A DNA stretch of 64,000 nt from Herbaspirillum sp. SJZ107 (GTDB taxonomy: Bacteria; Pseudomonadota; Gammaproteobacteria; Burkholderiales; Burkholderiaceae_D): positions 186,001 through 250,000 of the forward strand of contig NZ_VFNH01000003.1 in assembly GCF_006715485.1 (NCBI RefSeq), written 5' to 3'. The notes below the pieces were generated by a model. It was not told the DNA's origin. It searched no databases and worked only from the letters and a program-made list of their open reading frames with translations. Positions within the stretch are counted from its first letter, which is position 1. The number at the start of each line of letters is the position of its first letter. Below, piece by piece: positions 17,457-25,919 of the stretch. A program made the translations under genes and the position numbers.

Positions 17457-17869
17457 CGCAGCGTGTACAGGTAAGCCGCCATGTGGCGCGCCTCCTGCTC
17501 GGTCAGGCCCATCGACGGCATCCGGGTGCCGGGTTTCAGTGCGGGCGGGTTCAGCAGCCATGCCACCATGCGGTCCGGCTGGTTGGGGATGCCGCCGGCG
17601 ATATAGCTCAGGCGCCCGACCTTCTCCAGCGAGGGGCCAGCGTCGCCATTCGGCCCCGGCACCTGGGGAATGACGTGGCAGGTGGTGCACTGGTACTGGG
17701 TCATCAGGCGCTTGCCGGTGTCGGCGTCGCCGCCGCGCACGTGGCGGGTATCGGTCTGTCCGCTGCAACCGGCCAGGCCGATGCCGACGAAGGCAAGCGC
17801 AGCCAGCGCCGGCGCGGCAAGGTGGCGGGAAACGCTAGGTGTTAGAAGGCTGGGCACGGTTGAATTCAC
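17453..17869 (-). CDS. Lipoprotein cytochrome c of the oxidase operon
   Basis: A c-type cytochrome of about 138 residues. A signal with lipobox GIGLAGC places it on the periplasmic side, and CTTCHV is the haem attachment site. Axial Met is likely in GTRMPSMGLT. It resembles single-haem cytochromes that feed caa3-type oxidases. It is first in the minus-strand operon and overlaps subunit II by 4 bases. The start is uncertain: GTG at 17869 or GTG at 17857 both leave the signal peptide intact and neither has a strong Shine-Dalgarno. Confidence 0.82.
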   Translation of the reverse strand: MNSTVPSLLTPSVSRHLAAPALAALAFVGIGLAGCSGQTDTRHVRGGDADTGKRLMTQYQCTTCHVIPQVPGPNGDAGPSLEKVGRLSYIAGGIPNQPDRMVAWLLNPPALKPGTRMPSMGLTEQEARHMAAYLYTLR

Positions 17870-17909
17870 AATGTTGCAATGACTTCTATAATACAGGACG
17901 TATTTATAT

Positions 17910-17934
17910 CTTTTTGACACGATACTTTTTGACA
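17910..17934. promoter_or_regulatory. Direct repeat in the divergent cytochrome promoter
   Basis: CTTTTTGACA occurs twice, at 17910-17919 and 17925-17934, with a 15-bp period. It lies in the 73-base gap between the divergent cytochrome genes. Each copy contains TTGACA, so one may be a -35 box, and the tandem arrangement is also typical of response-regulator binding. The region is strikingly AT-rich compared with its surroundings. Confidence 0.4.
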
Positions 17935-17942
17935 ATATTTTG

Positions 17943-18524
17943 ATGGCTGAGGCATCCACCCGTTTGATCGTCAAGACCGCCGTGCTGACCCTGCTGGCCG
18001 CGGGCACCCTGAGCGCAGCCACCGGCCTGGTCGTCTGGCGCGCCGGCTGGTACAACATCGGCGCCACCACGTCCCACTTCGGCATCGTCTACAAGGGCCT
18101 GGAACAGGCGATGCGCTACTCGGTGCAGCACCACGCGCGCAAGGTGGCGGTGCCGGCGCTGGGCCAGGCCGACGTCGCGCGCGGCGCTCTCGTGTATCGC
18201 GACAATTGCGCCCAGTGCCATGGCGGTCCCGGCGTCGCCCCGAATATCCACGGCCTGAGCATGCAGCCGGCGCCCGGTCCGCTGGTCGATGCCGCCATGC
18301 GCTGGCAATCGCGCGAGCTGTACTGGATCACGCGCCACGGCGTCAAGATGAGCGGCATGCCGGCTTGGGAATTCCGCCTGAGCGATGCCGACACCTGGGC
18401 GGTGGTCGCCTTCATGAACCGGATGCCGGCAATGACCGTGGCCGATTACAAGACGCTGACCGCGATGGCGCCTGCCGAGGACCAGGCGCAGGCACGCGAC
18501 CCGGCAGCAGGAGAAGCACGATGA
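17943..18524 (+). CDS. Membrane-anchored cytochrome c
   Basis: A 193-residue c-type cytochrome. Residues about 10-33 form an uncleaved-looking signal anchor (VLTLLAAGTLSAATGLVVW). CAQCHG at 89-93 binds haem, and a methionine in VKMSGMPAWE probably gives the axial ligand. The domain pattern (RGALVYRDNCAQCHGG, LYWITRHGVKMSGMP) resembles cytochromes of the cbb3-CcoP/alcohol dehydrogenase type. It is transcribed away from the oxidase operon and overlaps the next cytochrome gene by 4 bases (ATGA). Likely an electron donor to the neighbouring oxidase. Confidence 0.85.
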   Translation: MAEASTRLIVKTAVLTLLAAGTLSAATGLVVWRAGWYNIGATTSHFGIVYKGLEQAMRYSVQHHARKVAVPALGQADVARGALVYRDNCAQCHGGPGVAPNIHGLSMQPAPGPLVDAAMRWQSRELYWITRHGVKMSGMPAWEFRLSDADTWAVVAFMNRMPAMTVADYKTLTAMAPAEDQAQARDPAAGEAR

Positions 18525-18895
18525 AGACGCTGCGCACCTTCGCGGCCTTGCTGGCCGCATCGGCCTGCCTGCTGGCCGGCTGCGACAGCGGTCCCAAGCC
18601 GCCGCCGGGCGTCGTCGGCGACCCCGGCCTGGGCAAGCTGGCACTGACCCAGTATGCCTGCCAGTCCTGCCACAAGATCCCTGGCGTGATCGGTTCCGAC
18701 ACCTTCGTCGGCCGTCCGCTCGAAGGCCTGGGCAAGCGCCCCTTCATTGCCGGCAACCTGCTCAACAACCAGGCCAACCTGATGCACTGGATCCGCGACC
18801 CGCAGGCGATCGATCCGACCACCGCGATGCCGAACCTGGGCGTGAGCGAAAAGGATGCGCGCGACATCAGCGCCTATCTGCTGACGCTGGACTGA
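18521..18895 (+). CDS. Lipoprotein cytochrome c
   Basis: A 124-residue lipoprotein cytochrome: lipobox CLLAGC, haem site CQSCHK, and an axial Met likely in TTAMPNLGVS. Its mature part is clearly paralogous to the lipoprotein cytochrome at 17453-17869 (TQYACQSCHKIPGV against TQYQCTTCHVIPQV; both end AYLLTLD or AYLYTLR). The pair therefore probably arose by duplication on either side of the promoter. The gene ends just before a strong bidirectional hairpin. Confidence 0.88.
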   Translation: MKTLRTFAALLAASACLLAGCDSGPKPPPGVVGDPGLGKLALTQYACQSCHKIPGVIGSDTFVGRPLEGLGKRPFIAGNLLNNQANLMHWIRDPQAIDPTTAMPNLGVSEKDARDISAYLLTLD

Positions 18896-18940
18896 TCCGT
18901 GCACGGAACAGCACAGGAAACGGAATCGTAAACGGCAGCA

Positions 18941-18980
18941 GGCGGCACCCGGTCGCTCACCGGGTGCCGCCCTTCCCTTT
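18941..18980. terminator. Bidirectional intrinsic terminator
   Basis: A perfect 13-bp stem (18941-18953 with 18959-18971, GC-rich) with a 5-base loop, followed by CTTCCCTTT. It lies between the convergent cytochrome gene and the DUF4142 gene. The T-tract is imperfect, but stem strength and location support a terminator. Confidence 0.75.
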
Positions 18981-19004
18981 ACAACCTATGAACCGGCCCG
19001 GGGC

Positions 19005-19760
19005 TTATTTGCCCGAGGTGGTACCCGACTTGGTGGATGCCATCTGCTGGGCGGCCTTCAGGTGCTGCTCGACCACCGGCATGTGCTGGTCGGCCACGGC
19101 CTTGACGTCCGGATCCTTGATCTTCTTGGCGTCGCTCATCAGCTTGGCGTGGGTGTCCTTGTGGTCCTTCACGCCGGCGCCGGCCATGTAGGCCTTGTCG
19201 AAGTCGGCACCGCTCAGTTTTTCCAGCTTGGCCGACATCGCCTTGTGCTTGGCATCGAGTTCGGTCGGCAGGGTCACGCCACGGGCCTGGGCCACGGACT
19301 GCACCTTGGCCAGGGCCTGGCCGTGGTCGTCGACCATCTGCTGGCCGAAGGCTTTCACCTCGGCGCTCTGGGCCTTGCTGACGGCCAGCTTGCCGGTGGC
19401 GACTTCGGCCATGTCGGCCATCGCCATGTCCTTCAGGGCTTTCTGGTCGCCTGCGCTCAGCTTGGCGCCGGCTGCGGCAGCGGTGCCGCCGGCGGCGGTC
19501 TGGCCGGCAGCAGCGGTCGAACCGCTCTGCATGGCGCCGTTGTTGACGCTACCGGCACTGTGGGTCATGCCGGACGCGGTATTGCGCGATTCCATGCCGG
19601 TGCTGTTGGTGTTGTCCATTGCGCCATCCTTGCTGACCTTGCCGGCCTGGTTCGGATTGGTGCTGGTGGTGGCGGTCTGCGCCTGGACGCCGAAGGCGCT
19701 GAACATGGCGGCGACTGCCGACACAGCCAGCAGCCCTTTCAAGGTTTTGTTCTTTTGCAT
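19005..19760 (-). CDS. DUF4142 domain-containing exported protein
   Basis: A 251-residue protein with a signal peptide (KGLLAVSAVAAMFSAFGVQA). A low-complexity Ala/Gly/Ser/Thr/Asn-rich linker follows (about 28-100), then a DUF4142 helical-bundle domain (DQKALKDMAMADMAEVATGK, AFGQQMVDDHGQALAKV, MPVVEQHLKAAQQMA). The family is ferritin-like, periplasmic or outer-membrane associated, and of unknown function; members are often induced under stress. AGGAGAG precedes the ATG at 19760. It stands alone. A longer reading frame reaches 19847, but the Shine-Dalgarno and signal peptide fix the shorter start. Confidence 0.88.
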   Translation of the reverse strand: MQKNKTLKGLLAVSAVAAMFSAFGVQAQTATTSTNPNQAGKVSKDGAMDNTNSTGMESRNTASGMTHSAGSVNNGAMQSGSTAAAGQTAAGGTAAAAGAKLSAGDQKALKDMAMADMAEVATGKLAVSKAQSAEVKAFGQQMVDDHGQALAKVQSVAQARGVTLPTELDAKHKAMSAKLEKLSGADFDKAYMAGAGVKDHKDTHAKLMSDAKKIKDPDVKAVADQHMPVVEQHLKAAQQMASTKSGTTSGK

Positions 19761-19937
19761 TTTGCTCTCCTGATTCGTGGATATGAAAGTTGGCGTTTGG
19801 CGGCTAAGTGGCTCCATACCGCGCGCAAGCACGTGTTCTAATGACAACGGCCATGGCAGAGTGTAGTGCGCCGAGTTTCTACACAGCGCACGTTAGCCGG
19901 TAGGCAACTTTATATATGCAATAAATGCGCAAGACGC

Positions 19938-19962
19938 AAAAAAGCGGCCTCGAGGGCCGCTT
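19938..19962 (-). terminator. Rho-independent terminator of the phosphoesterase gene
   Basis: Reading the minus strand, the 8-bp stem AAGCGGCC/GGCCGCTT (19962-19942) with a 5-base loop is followed by a run of six T residues. It starts 22 bases past the stop codon of the phosphoesterase gene. Confidence 0.8.
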
Positions 19963-19983
19963 GGAGATGCCGTAAAACCGGGC

Positions 19984-21648
19984 TCAGCGGAAGCTGAGGG
20001 TGGCGCTCAGGTCGCCCGGCCCGCGCGCACCGCGTGCCGCAAAAGCGGCGTCGCGTGCCGCCAGGCTGTCCAGCAGCGGCAGGCCGTGCAGGCGCGTGAT
20101 GAAACGCATGATCGAGGTCGTGTCGTAGAAATTGTGGTCGACCGCGCCCTTCCTGGCGTATGGCGAGACCACGATCGCCGGGATGCGCGAGCCCGGACCC
20201 CAGCGGTCGCCTTTGGGCGGCGCTACGTGGTCCCACCAGCCGCCGTTCTCGTCGAAGGTGATCACCACCACCATGTCCTGCCATTGCGGCGACTTTTTCA
20301 GGTGCTCGATCACGTTGGCGACGTGGGCGTCGCCCGACTCGATGTCGGAATAGCCGGCGTGGAGGTTGAGGTTGCCCTGCGGCTTGTAGAAGGTGACGGC
20401 CGGCAGCTTGCCGGCGATGGCGTCGGCGATGAACTTGTTCGAGATCGGGCTGTCGCCCAGGCCGCCGTCGCGCAGGTGCTCGGCGCGCGCGGCGGTGCCC
20501 GGCGCGAATTGCTTGAAGTAATTGAAGGGCTGGTGGTGGAACTGGAAGTTCGGACGCGTGCCTTCGCCGCGGCCGTCCAGGGCCGCCTGGAAGCCGCCGC
20601 CATACCAGGCCCAGCTGACGCCCTGGCGCGACAGCAGGTCGCCGATGGTGTCGTAGGTTTGCGGCGGCAGCACCGATGGATCCTGCGGATCGGCGCTGGC
20701 GACATCGCCGCCCGGCGCCGGACGCACCCAGCTCGGCTGGTAGGGTGGCGCCATGGTGTTGACCGCGTAGCCATCCGGCGTGATGGCGCCGTTGTTGACG
20801 AATTTCGGCTTGCCTTCCAGCGCCGACTTCGGCGAATCCGGCGCCAGCGCCAGGCGCATGCCCTGCGGACCGTCTTCCAGCACCGCGATCTTGCGCTTGG
20901 CCGGGGTATCCTTGGCGTTGAAGTATTCGGGCACGCGGCCGCTGATCAGGAACTGGTGGTTCAGGTAGGAGCCGCCGAAGGCCGCCATGAAGAAGTTGTC
21001 GCACAGCGTGTACTCGCCGGCGATCTGCCACAGGCCCAGGTTCTTGCGGGTCTCGCCGTAATGACCCATCACCAGTCCACCGCTGTCGCCATACGCCACG
21101 AAGGCGTCGTTCTTGCCGCCGTTGATCTGCATCTGGTTGTGATAGAAGGCGTGCACCAGGTCGCGCGTGACCAGGCCTTCCGGCAGCGGCTTGCCGGCAC
21201 CGTCCGTCAGCTTGAACGGCGCATTCGGCAGGTGCTGGATGTCGTCTTCCTTGATCAGGTAATCCTTGCCGCCGATGTTCTGGCGTGCCGGCACCATGCC
21301 GCCCCAGATCTTCGGCAGTTCGCCCAGGACCGACCCGTCGCGGTCGCGCTGCACCGTGGCCGCCGCCGGTACCGCGGACAGCGGCTGGGCCAGGCCCGGG
21401 AAGTCGGCGAACAGGTTGTTGAAGCTGCGGTTTTCCAGGTAGATCACGACCACGTTCTTGACGTGCGCCTTGAGCTTGGCATCCAGCGAGCCTGCTGCCG
21501 GCTTGCGTGCCCTGGCCGGGGCCGCGGCCTGCGTGACGGGTAGCTGGGTGCCGAGGCCGACCGCGGCAGCGGCCTGGAAAATGCGGCGGCGTGCCGGGCT
21601 GGCCGGCTGGTCGGCCTGCTTGGCCGGGTCTTGGTCGTGATCTTGCAC
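19984..21648 (-). CDS. AcpA/phosphoesterase family protein
   Basis: A 554-residue exported enzyme of the PF04185 type (acid phosphatase AcpA / phospholipase C-like). A twin-arginine-like stretch (RRRIFQAAAAVGLG) precedes the catalytic opening VVVIYLENRSFNNLF; the ENRSF motif carries metal and nucleophile ligands in the family. Later family marks are YGDSGGLVMGHY, FMAAFGGSYLNHQFLISG, VVVITFDENGGWWDHVAPP and GPGSRIPAIVVSPYARKG. The GTG at 21648, 8 bases after AGGAGC, is preferred; the open frame upstream has no signal peptide. Periplasmic phosphomonoesterase activity is likely, but substrate preference cannot be read off. Confidence 0.85.
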   Translation of the reverse strand: MQDHDQDPAKQADQPASPARRRIFQAAAAVGLGTQLPVTQAAAPARARKPAAGSLDAKLKAHVKNVVVIYLENRSFNNLFADFPGLAQPLSAVPAAATVQRDRDGSVLGELPKIWGGMVPARQNIGGKDYLIKEDDIQHLPNAPFKLTDGAGKPLPEGLVTRDLVHAFYHNQMQINGGKNDAFVAYGDSGGLVMGHYGETRKNLGLWQIAGEYTLCDNFFMAAFGGSYLNHQFLISGRVPEYFNAKDTPAKRKIAVLEDGPQGMRLALAPDSPKSALEGKPKFVNNGAITPDGYAVNTMAPPYQPSWVRPAPGGDVASADPQDPSVLPPQTYDTIGDLLSRQGVSWAWYGGGFQAALDGRGEGTRPNFQFHHQPFNYFKQFAPGTAARAEHLRDGGLGDSPISNKFIADAIAGKLPAVTFYKPQGNLNLHAGYSDIESGDAHVANVIEHLKKSPQWQDMVVVITFDENGGWWDHVAPPKGDRWGPGSRIPAIVVSPYARKGAVDHNFYDTTSIMRFITRLHGLPLLDSLAARDAAFAARGARGPGDLSATLSFR

Positions 21649-21872
21649 GGAATGGCTCCTGAAGACGGCGGCGCGTCGCCGCAAAGGAATGATTATCGGT
21701 GCATTTTGCCGTAAGGAACAAGTACCAGAAGCGGGCGACTGCCGGGCGTTGCCTATGAGGCATGGACACACTGGCGGCTGTGTTTACGTCGCGCCTTTAC
21801 TTCCATTTACCTGCGCCTTACATCGATTAACAGCCCGGCGCGCGAGAATGCCTGCATGGAAAAGGAGCACGC

Positions 21873-23321
21873 ATGACACCCACCCCGCATCGCAAGTCCG
21901 CCGCCGTTGCCGCGGCTGTCGCCACCGTACTGGCCTGCACGCTGCCGGCACGGGCTGCCGAATCGATCCCGGCCCCGGCCCCCGCCTCGACAGCGACCGT
22001 GACCAGTTCCCTGCCCCTGCCGCAGGAGGAAATGGAAAAGCTGCTGGCCGCCTACGCCCTGATCAAGCGCAATTACGTCGGCCAGGCCGACGACAAAAAA
22101 CTGTTCGACGGCGCCATCGCCGGCATGCTGGGCTCGCTCGACGCCCATTCCCAGTACATGAACAGCGAGGACATGCGCGACCTCGACCGCGAGAATTCGG
22201 GCGAATACGTCGGCATCGGCATCGAGGTCCAGCTCGACCGCGACCGCATGCGCGTGGTATCGGCCGGCGCCGGCAGCCCTGCCGCCCGCGCCGGCATCCG
22301 CGCCGGCGACGTCATCGCCTCGATCGACGGCACCGCCCTGGCCGGCCTGTCCAGCAGCGAGGTCGGGCGGCGCATGCGTGGCGCGCCGGGCAGCGTGGTG
22401 ACGGTGGGCCTGATGCAAGGCAGCAGCCGCGAAGGCAAGCCGCATACGCTGCGCATCACGCGCGCGGCGCTGCACGACGCCACCGTGACCGCGCGCATGG
22501 CGGCGCCGGGGCTGGCCTGGATCCGCATCTCGGCATTCGGCGGCGCCACCGGGTCCGACCTGGCGGCGGCGCTGAAGAAGCTCGACGGCAAGTCGCCGCC
22601 ACGCGGCCTGGTCCTCGACCTGCGCAACGACCCGGGCGGGCTGGTGCCGGCCGCGGTCGGCGTCGCCGGCGCCTTCCTGGCGCCGGGCAGCGTGGTCTTC
22701 AGCGCGCGCGGCAACGCGCCCGGCGCCAACGCCACCGTGACCGTCGACCCGCGCTACTACCGCGAGCAGGGCGAGGCCGACGTGCTGGACGGCCTGCCCG
22801 CCTGGACCCGCACCGTGCCGCTGACGGTGCTGGTCAACGGCGCCTCGGCCTCGGCTGCGGAACTGGTGGCCGGCGCGCTGCAGGACAACCGCCGCGCCAC
22901 CATCGTCGGCAGCCGCACCTTCGGCAAAGGCTCGATCCAGTCGGTGGTTCCGCTGGGCGCGGACGACGGCATCAAGTTCACGGTGGCGCGCTACTTCACG
23001 CCCAAGGGCCACGAGATCCAGGCGCGCGGCGTGACGCCCGACGTCGCCGTGGCCCCGCCCGCCGGCGCGGACGACGAGCCGATGCTGCGCGAGGCCGACC
23101 TGGCCAACCACCTGCCGCCGGCGGATGGCGCACAGGCGGTGGCCGCGGCAAGCGCCCGCGAACCGGTGGAGAGCACGCGCACCTTCGGCAGCCGCGACGA
23201 CAAGGCCCTGCAGGCGGCACTCGGCCTGCTTGCGCCGGAACAGGCGCATGGGCCGTCGCTGGCCGGACTGCTGCAGAAACTGGCGGCGGACCTGAAGCCC
23301 GCCAGCGCCGGCGTGCCTTGA
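21873..23321 (+). CDS. S41 family (CtpA-type) C-terminal processing peptidase
   Basis: A 482-residue periplasmic serine protease. It has a signal peptide (AVAAAVATVLACTLPARA), an N-terminal helical segment with KRNYVG and DAHSQYM, a PDZ domain at about 111-190 (GIGIEVQ, SPAARAGIRAGDVIASIDG), and the peptidase core with GLVLDLRNDPGG. The catalytic dyad is probably Ser327 (NGASASAAE) and Lys352 (TFGKGSIQ), spaced 25 residues as in characterised CtpA enzymes. AAAGGAG precedes the ATG. It is a single gene with its own promoter region shared divergently with the phosphoesterase. The last 90 residues are a variable tail. Confidence 0.92.
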   Translation: MTPTPHRKSAAVAAAVATVLACTLPARAAESIPAPAPASTATVTSSLPLPQEEMEKLLAAYALIKRNYVGQADDKKLFDGAIAGMLGSLDAHSQYMNSEDMRDLDRENSGEYVGIGIEVQLDRDRMRVVSAGAGSPAARAGIRAGDVIASIDGTALAGLSSSEVGRRMRGAPGSVVTVGLMQGSSREGKPHTLRITRAALHDATVTARMAAPGLAWIRISAFGGATGSDLAAALKKLDGKSPPRGLVLDLRNDPGGLVPAAVGVAGAFLAPGSVVFSARGNAPGANATVTVDPRYYREQGEADVLDGLPAWTRTVPLTVLVNGASASAAELVAGALQDNRRATIVGSRTFGKGSIQSVVPLGADDGIKFTVARYFTPKGHEIQARGVTPDVAVAPPAGADDEPMLREADLANHLPPADGAQAVAAASAREPVESTRTFGSRDDKALQAALGLLAPEQAHGPSLAGLLQKLAADLKPASAGVP

Positions 23322-23508
23322 GGCGAGCGTCACGCAAACGTCACGACGGCGTCAAACGGATGTCACATTCGGCCGCCACAATGTGCCTTGTCTCCCCAGC
23401 GGGACACGGCGGCACGGCCGCCCTACCGGCGTCGGCGGTAGGAAAAGATACCGGCACCATATTCACAGTGTGTTGTGGCAGGATGGTGGTCTCAACCAGG
23501 AGACCGCT

Positions 23509-24093
23509 TTGAACCCCAGCCTCAAGACCCTGCTCGACGAACTGGCCGCCTTCGGCGACGCCCACGACGGCGATAGCGCCAACCGCGCCACCCGCATGCT
23601 CAACATCACGCCGGACACCGGCGCATTCCTGGCGCTGCTGGTGAAAGCCACGCAAGCCCGCCGCATCCTCGAAATCGGCACCTCGAACGGCTATTCGACA
23701 CTGTGGCTGGCCGACGCGGCCGCTGCCATCGGCGGCGCAGTGACCACGGTGGAGCTGTCGCCTGAAAAGATCGCACTGGCGCGCACCAACTTCGCCCGCG
23801 CGGGACTCGCCGGCCGCATCACCCAGCACGAAGGCGATGCCGGCGCGCTGCTGGCAACGCTGGACGACGCCGGCTTCGACCTGGTGTTCCTCGATTCGCA
23901 GCGCAGCGCCTATCCCGGCTGGTGGCCGCACCTGAAGCGGGTCCTGCGCGCCGGCGGCCTGCTGGTGGTCGACAACGCCACCTCGCATGCGCACGAGATG
24001 GCGGATTTCATGGCGGCGGTCGCGGCCGATGGCGGGTTCAGCACCAGCCTGGTGCCGGTCGGTAAAGGGGAGTTCTTGGCGGTGAAGGCCTAG
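23509..24093 (+). CDS. SAM-dependent O-methyltransferase
   Basis: A 194-residue class I methyltransferase. Motif I is ILEIGTSNGYSTLWLA (about 53-68), followed by a post-I acidic residue in TVELSPEK and FDLVFLDSQRSAYPGWW, the pattern of the caffeoyl-CoA/catechol O-methyltransferase-like family (PF01596). It acts in the cytosol; the acceptor is unknown. The start is a TTG with a strong AGGAG site 7 bases upstream; no in-frame ATG sits near the conserved N-terminus. It converges on the CYTH-CHAD gene with stop codons overlapping in CTAG. Confidence 0.83.
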   Translation: MNPSLKTLLDELAAFGDAHDGDSANRATRMLNITPDTGAFLALLVKATQARRILEIGTSNGYSTLWLADAAAAIGGAVTTVELSPEKIALARTNFARAGLAGRITQHEGDAGALLATLDDAGFDLVFLDSQRSAYPGWWPHLKRVLRAGGLLVVDNATSHAHEMADFMAAVAADGGFSTSLVPVGKGEFLAVKA

Positions 24094-25601
24094 AACCGCG
24101 CCTTGTCCCGCAGGCGCGCCTTCACATGCCGGCGCGCGCGCGGCAAGGCATCCGCCTCGCGCTCGGCCAGCACGCCCTCGATGAAGCCCAGCAGCGCCAC
24201 TTCCTGCGGCACCCGGTCGCGCAGCTGCGCCACCAGCTCGCGCGCCACCGCGCTGTCGTTGATCGTGCCCAGTTCGTCCTGCATGCCGGCCAGCAGGTCG
24301 TGGCGGCGTGCCGCACGCTTGCCGTGGCCCACGGCGTCGAAGAACTCGCGCGCATAGCGTTCCTTCTTGGCCGCGATGCGCACCTTGTGCAGGCATTCGG
24401 GGCGGTGCAGGTCGTAGGCGCGGGCGCGCTTGCGCACGCGCGCGGCGGCGTGCTGGACCAGCTGCGGGGCCGCCTTGCGCACGGCCTGCGCCAGCGGTTC
24501 CGACGGCAGGCCGGCCTGCTTCCACCCTTCGCCGGCGATCCAGGCGCCCAGCGCCAGCAGCAGCGCGGTGTAGCGCGCACTGCCCACCGCCGCCTTGACC
24601 TTGTTGCGATGGCGCTCGGCTTCTTCGCGCGAGGCCACCAGCACCCGCTCCATGCCCGGCCGGTGCGCCTCGGGCAGCGGCAGGGCGGGCAATACGGATT
24701 CGATGAACACGTCCCAGTTGCGGGCGTCGCCCAGTTCGCCGGCCAGCCATTCGATGTCGGCGCCGACGGCTTCCGGCAGCTGGATCATGTCGCGCACCAT
24801 CGCCAGCGCGGCGCGCAGGCGGCGCAGGCCGACCCGCATCTGGTGCAGGCTCTCGACGTCGCCGGCGATCACGCCGCGTTCGTTGGCGCCCATCTGCTCC
24901 AGGCAGTTGGCCAGGATCGCGCCCAGCGCCTCGCCCATGCTGGCCTTGCGCCGCAATGCGACCGGGGTCGCCTTGACCGCCTTGGGCTTCACCGCCCCGG
25001 CCAGCACATAGCCGCGTTCGGCCTTGCTGACGTGCTCGAGATGCACCGGCAGCGCCGCATGCACCTGCTGCGCCAGCCCGTACAGGACCGCGGGCGGCCC
25101 CTGCTTGATTTCCAGTTCCAGCTCGCGCACCGGAACGCTGCGCTCGCCATGCTGCAATTCGCCGACGTCGAGCGCGCACTCGATCTGCACACCGTCCGGC
25201 AGCGCGATCATCCAGCTGCTGCGCTTGCTGCGGTTGACGAATACCGGCGCCAGCGCCGGCAAGCCCTCCTTCGCCAGGTGCGGCAGCACGTCGCGCAGCT
25301 GGCGTGCGAACAGGTCGAGGTCGGGCGCCTCGGTATCGATCTCGCTCTCGAGCTCGGTGCGCTGGTGCAGGCCGGCCAGCGCGCTGCCGCCGCCCTTGAG
25401 CGTCTGCACATGGCGGCTGCCGGCGCTGCGCACGCGCAGGGCGAAACCGTGGCGCAGCAGGTCGAAGCCGCTGCTGTCGTAGTAGCGGTCGACGTGTTCC
25501 TGTTCGCGGGGTTCGGACACGGCGTGTTCGCGCAGGACCGGCAGTTTCCTGACCTGCGCCACGCCGGCGGCATCGAGGGCCAGCTTGATTTCGGCTTCCA
25601 T
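24090..25601 (-). CDS. CYTH and CHAD domain protein, inorganic triphosphatase-like
   Basis: A 503-residue cytosolic protein. The N-terminal CYTH domain begins MEAEIKLAL with the ExExK signature (Glu2, Glu4, Lys6) and continues with RYYDSSGFDLLRHGFALRVR. The CHAD domain begins near residue 215 with its conserved histidine and basic helices (ESLHQMRVGLRRLRAALAM, LHKVRIAAKKERYAREFF). E. coli YgiF has this order and hydrolyses inorganic tripolyphosphate; CHAD domains bind polyphosphate. AAGGAG precedes the ATG. It is monocistronic. A role in polyphosphate handling is inference from the family. Confidence 0.92.
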   Translation of the reverse strand: MEAEIKLALDAAGVAQVRKLPVLREHAVSEPREQEHVDRYYDSSGFDLLRHGFALRVRSAGSRHVQTLKGGGSALAGLHQRTELESEIDTEAPDLDLFARQLRDVLPHLAKEGLPALAPVFVNRSKRSSWMIALPDGVQIECALDVGELQHGERSVPVRELELEIKQGPPAVLYGLAQQVHAALPVHLEHVSKAERGYVLAGAVKPKAVKATPVALRRKASMGEALGAILANCLEQMGANERGVIAGDVESLHQMRVGLRRLRAALAMVRDMIQLPEAVGADIEWLAGELGDARNWDVFIESVLPALPLPEAHRPGMERVLVASREEAERHRNKVKAAVGSARYTALLLALGAWIAGEGWKQAGLPSEPLAQAVRKAAPQLVQHAAARVRKRARAYDLHRPECLHKVRIAAKKERYAREFFDAVGHGKRAARRHDLLAGMQDELGTINDSAVARELVAQLRDRVPQEVALLGFIEGVLAEREADALPRARRHVKARLRDKARF

Positions 25602-25919
25602 TCATTCTCCTTAGATTGTGCTCACGGCTCCGGGCATGCTAACGCCTGTTTGTGTCAGCAGTATGGCGCACGCAGAAGGAGGGAGGAGGTTTCTCGCGAA
25701 ATGTCACATTCATGAAAGAGCGACAACGCGGGTCAGACTAAGCAGAATAGCTGTGCTTGCCTAGTACGCACAATAGAAATCGTCATTATTTTACTTATTT
25801 GCAACACATTTTAGTTAACATTTGTCCATATCCGACTGGTCTCGCTAGACTGGGCTCGCGCCGAACCTGCACCATCCCGGTGCAAGACGGCATCCGATAA
25901 CGACGATGAGAGATCCAGG
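25602..25919. other. Intergenic region upstream of the second TonB receptor
   Basis: These 318 bases contain no gene. The centre (about 25740-25830) is AT-rich relative to the flanks. A possible plus-strand promoter is TTGTCC at 25825 followed after 18 bases by TAGACT near 25849. No palindrome comparable to those of the other receptor operon was seen. Confidence 0.35.

Noticed and set aside
18941-18980. Attachment site or small RNA at the strong hairpin
   Set aside because: It lies exactly between convergent stops and is best explained as a terminator.
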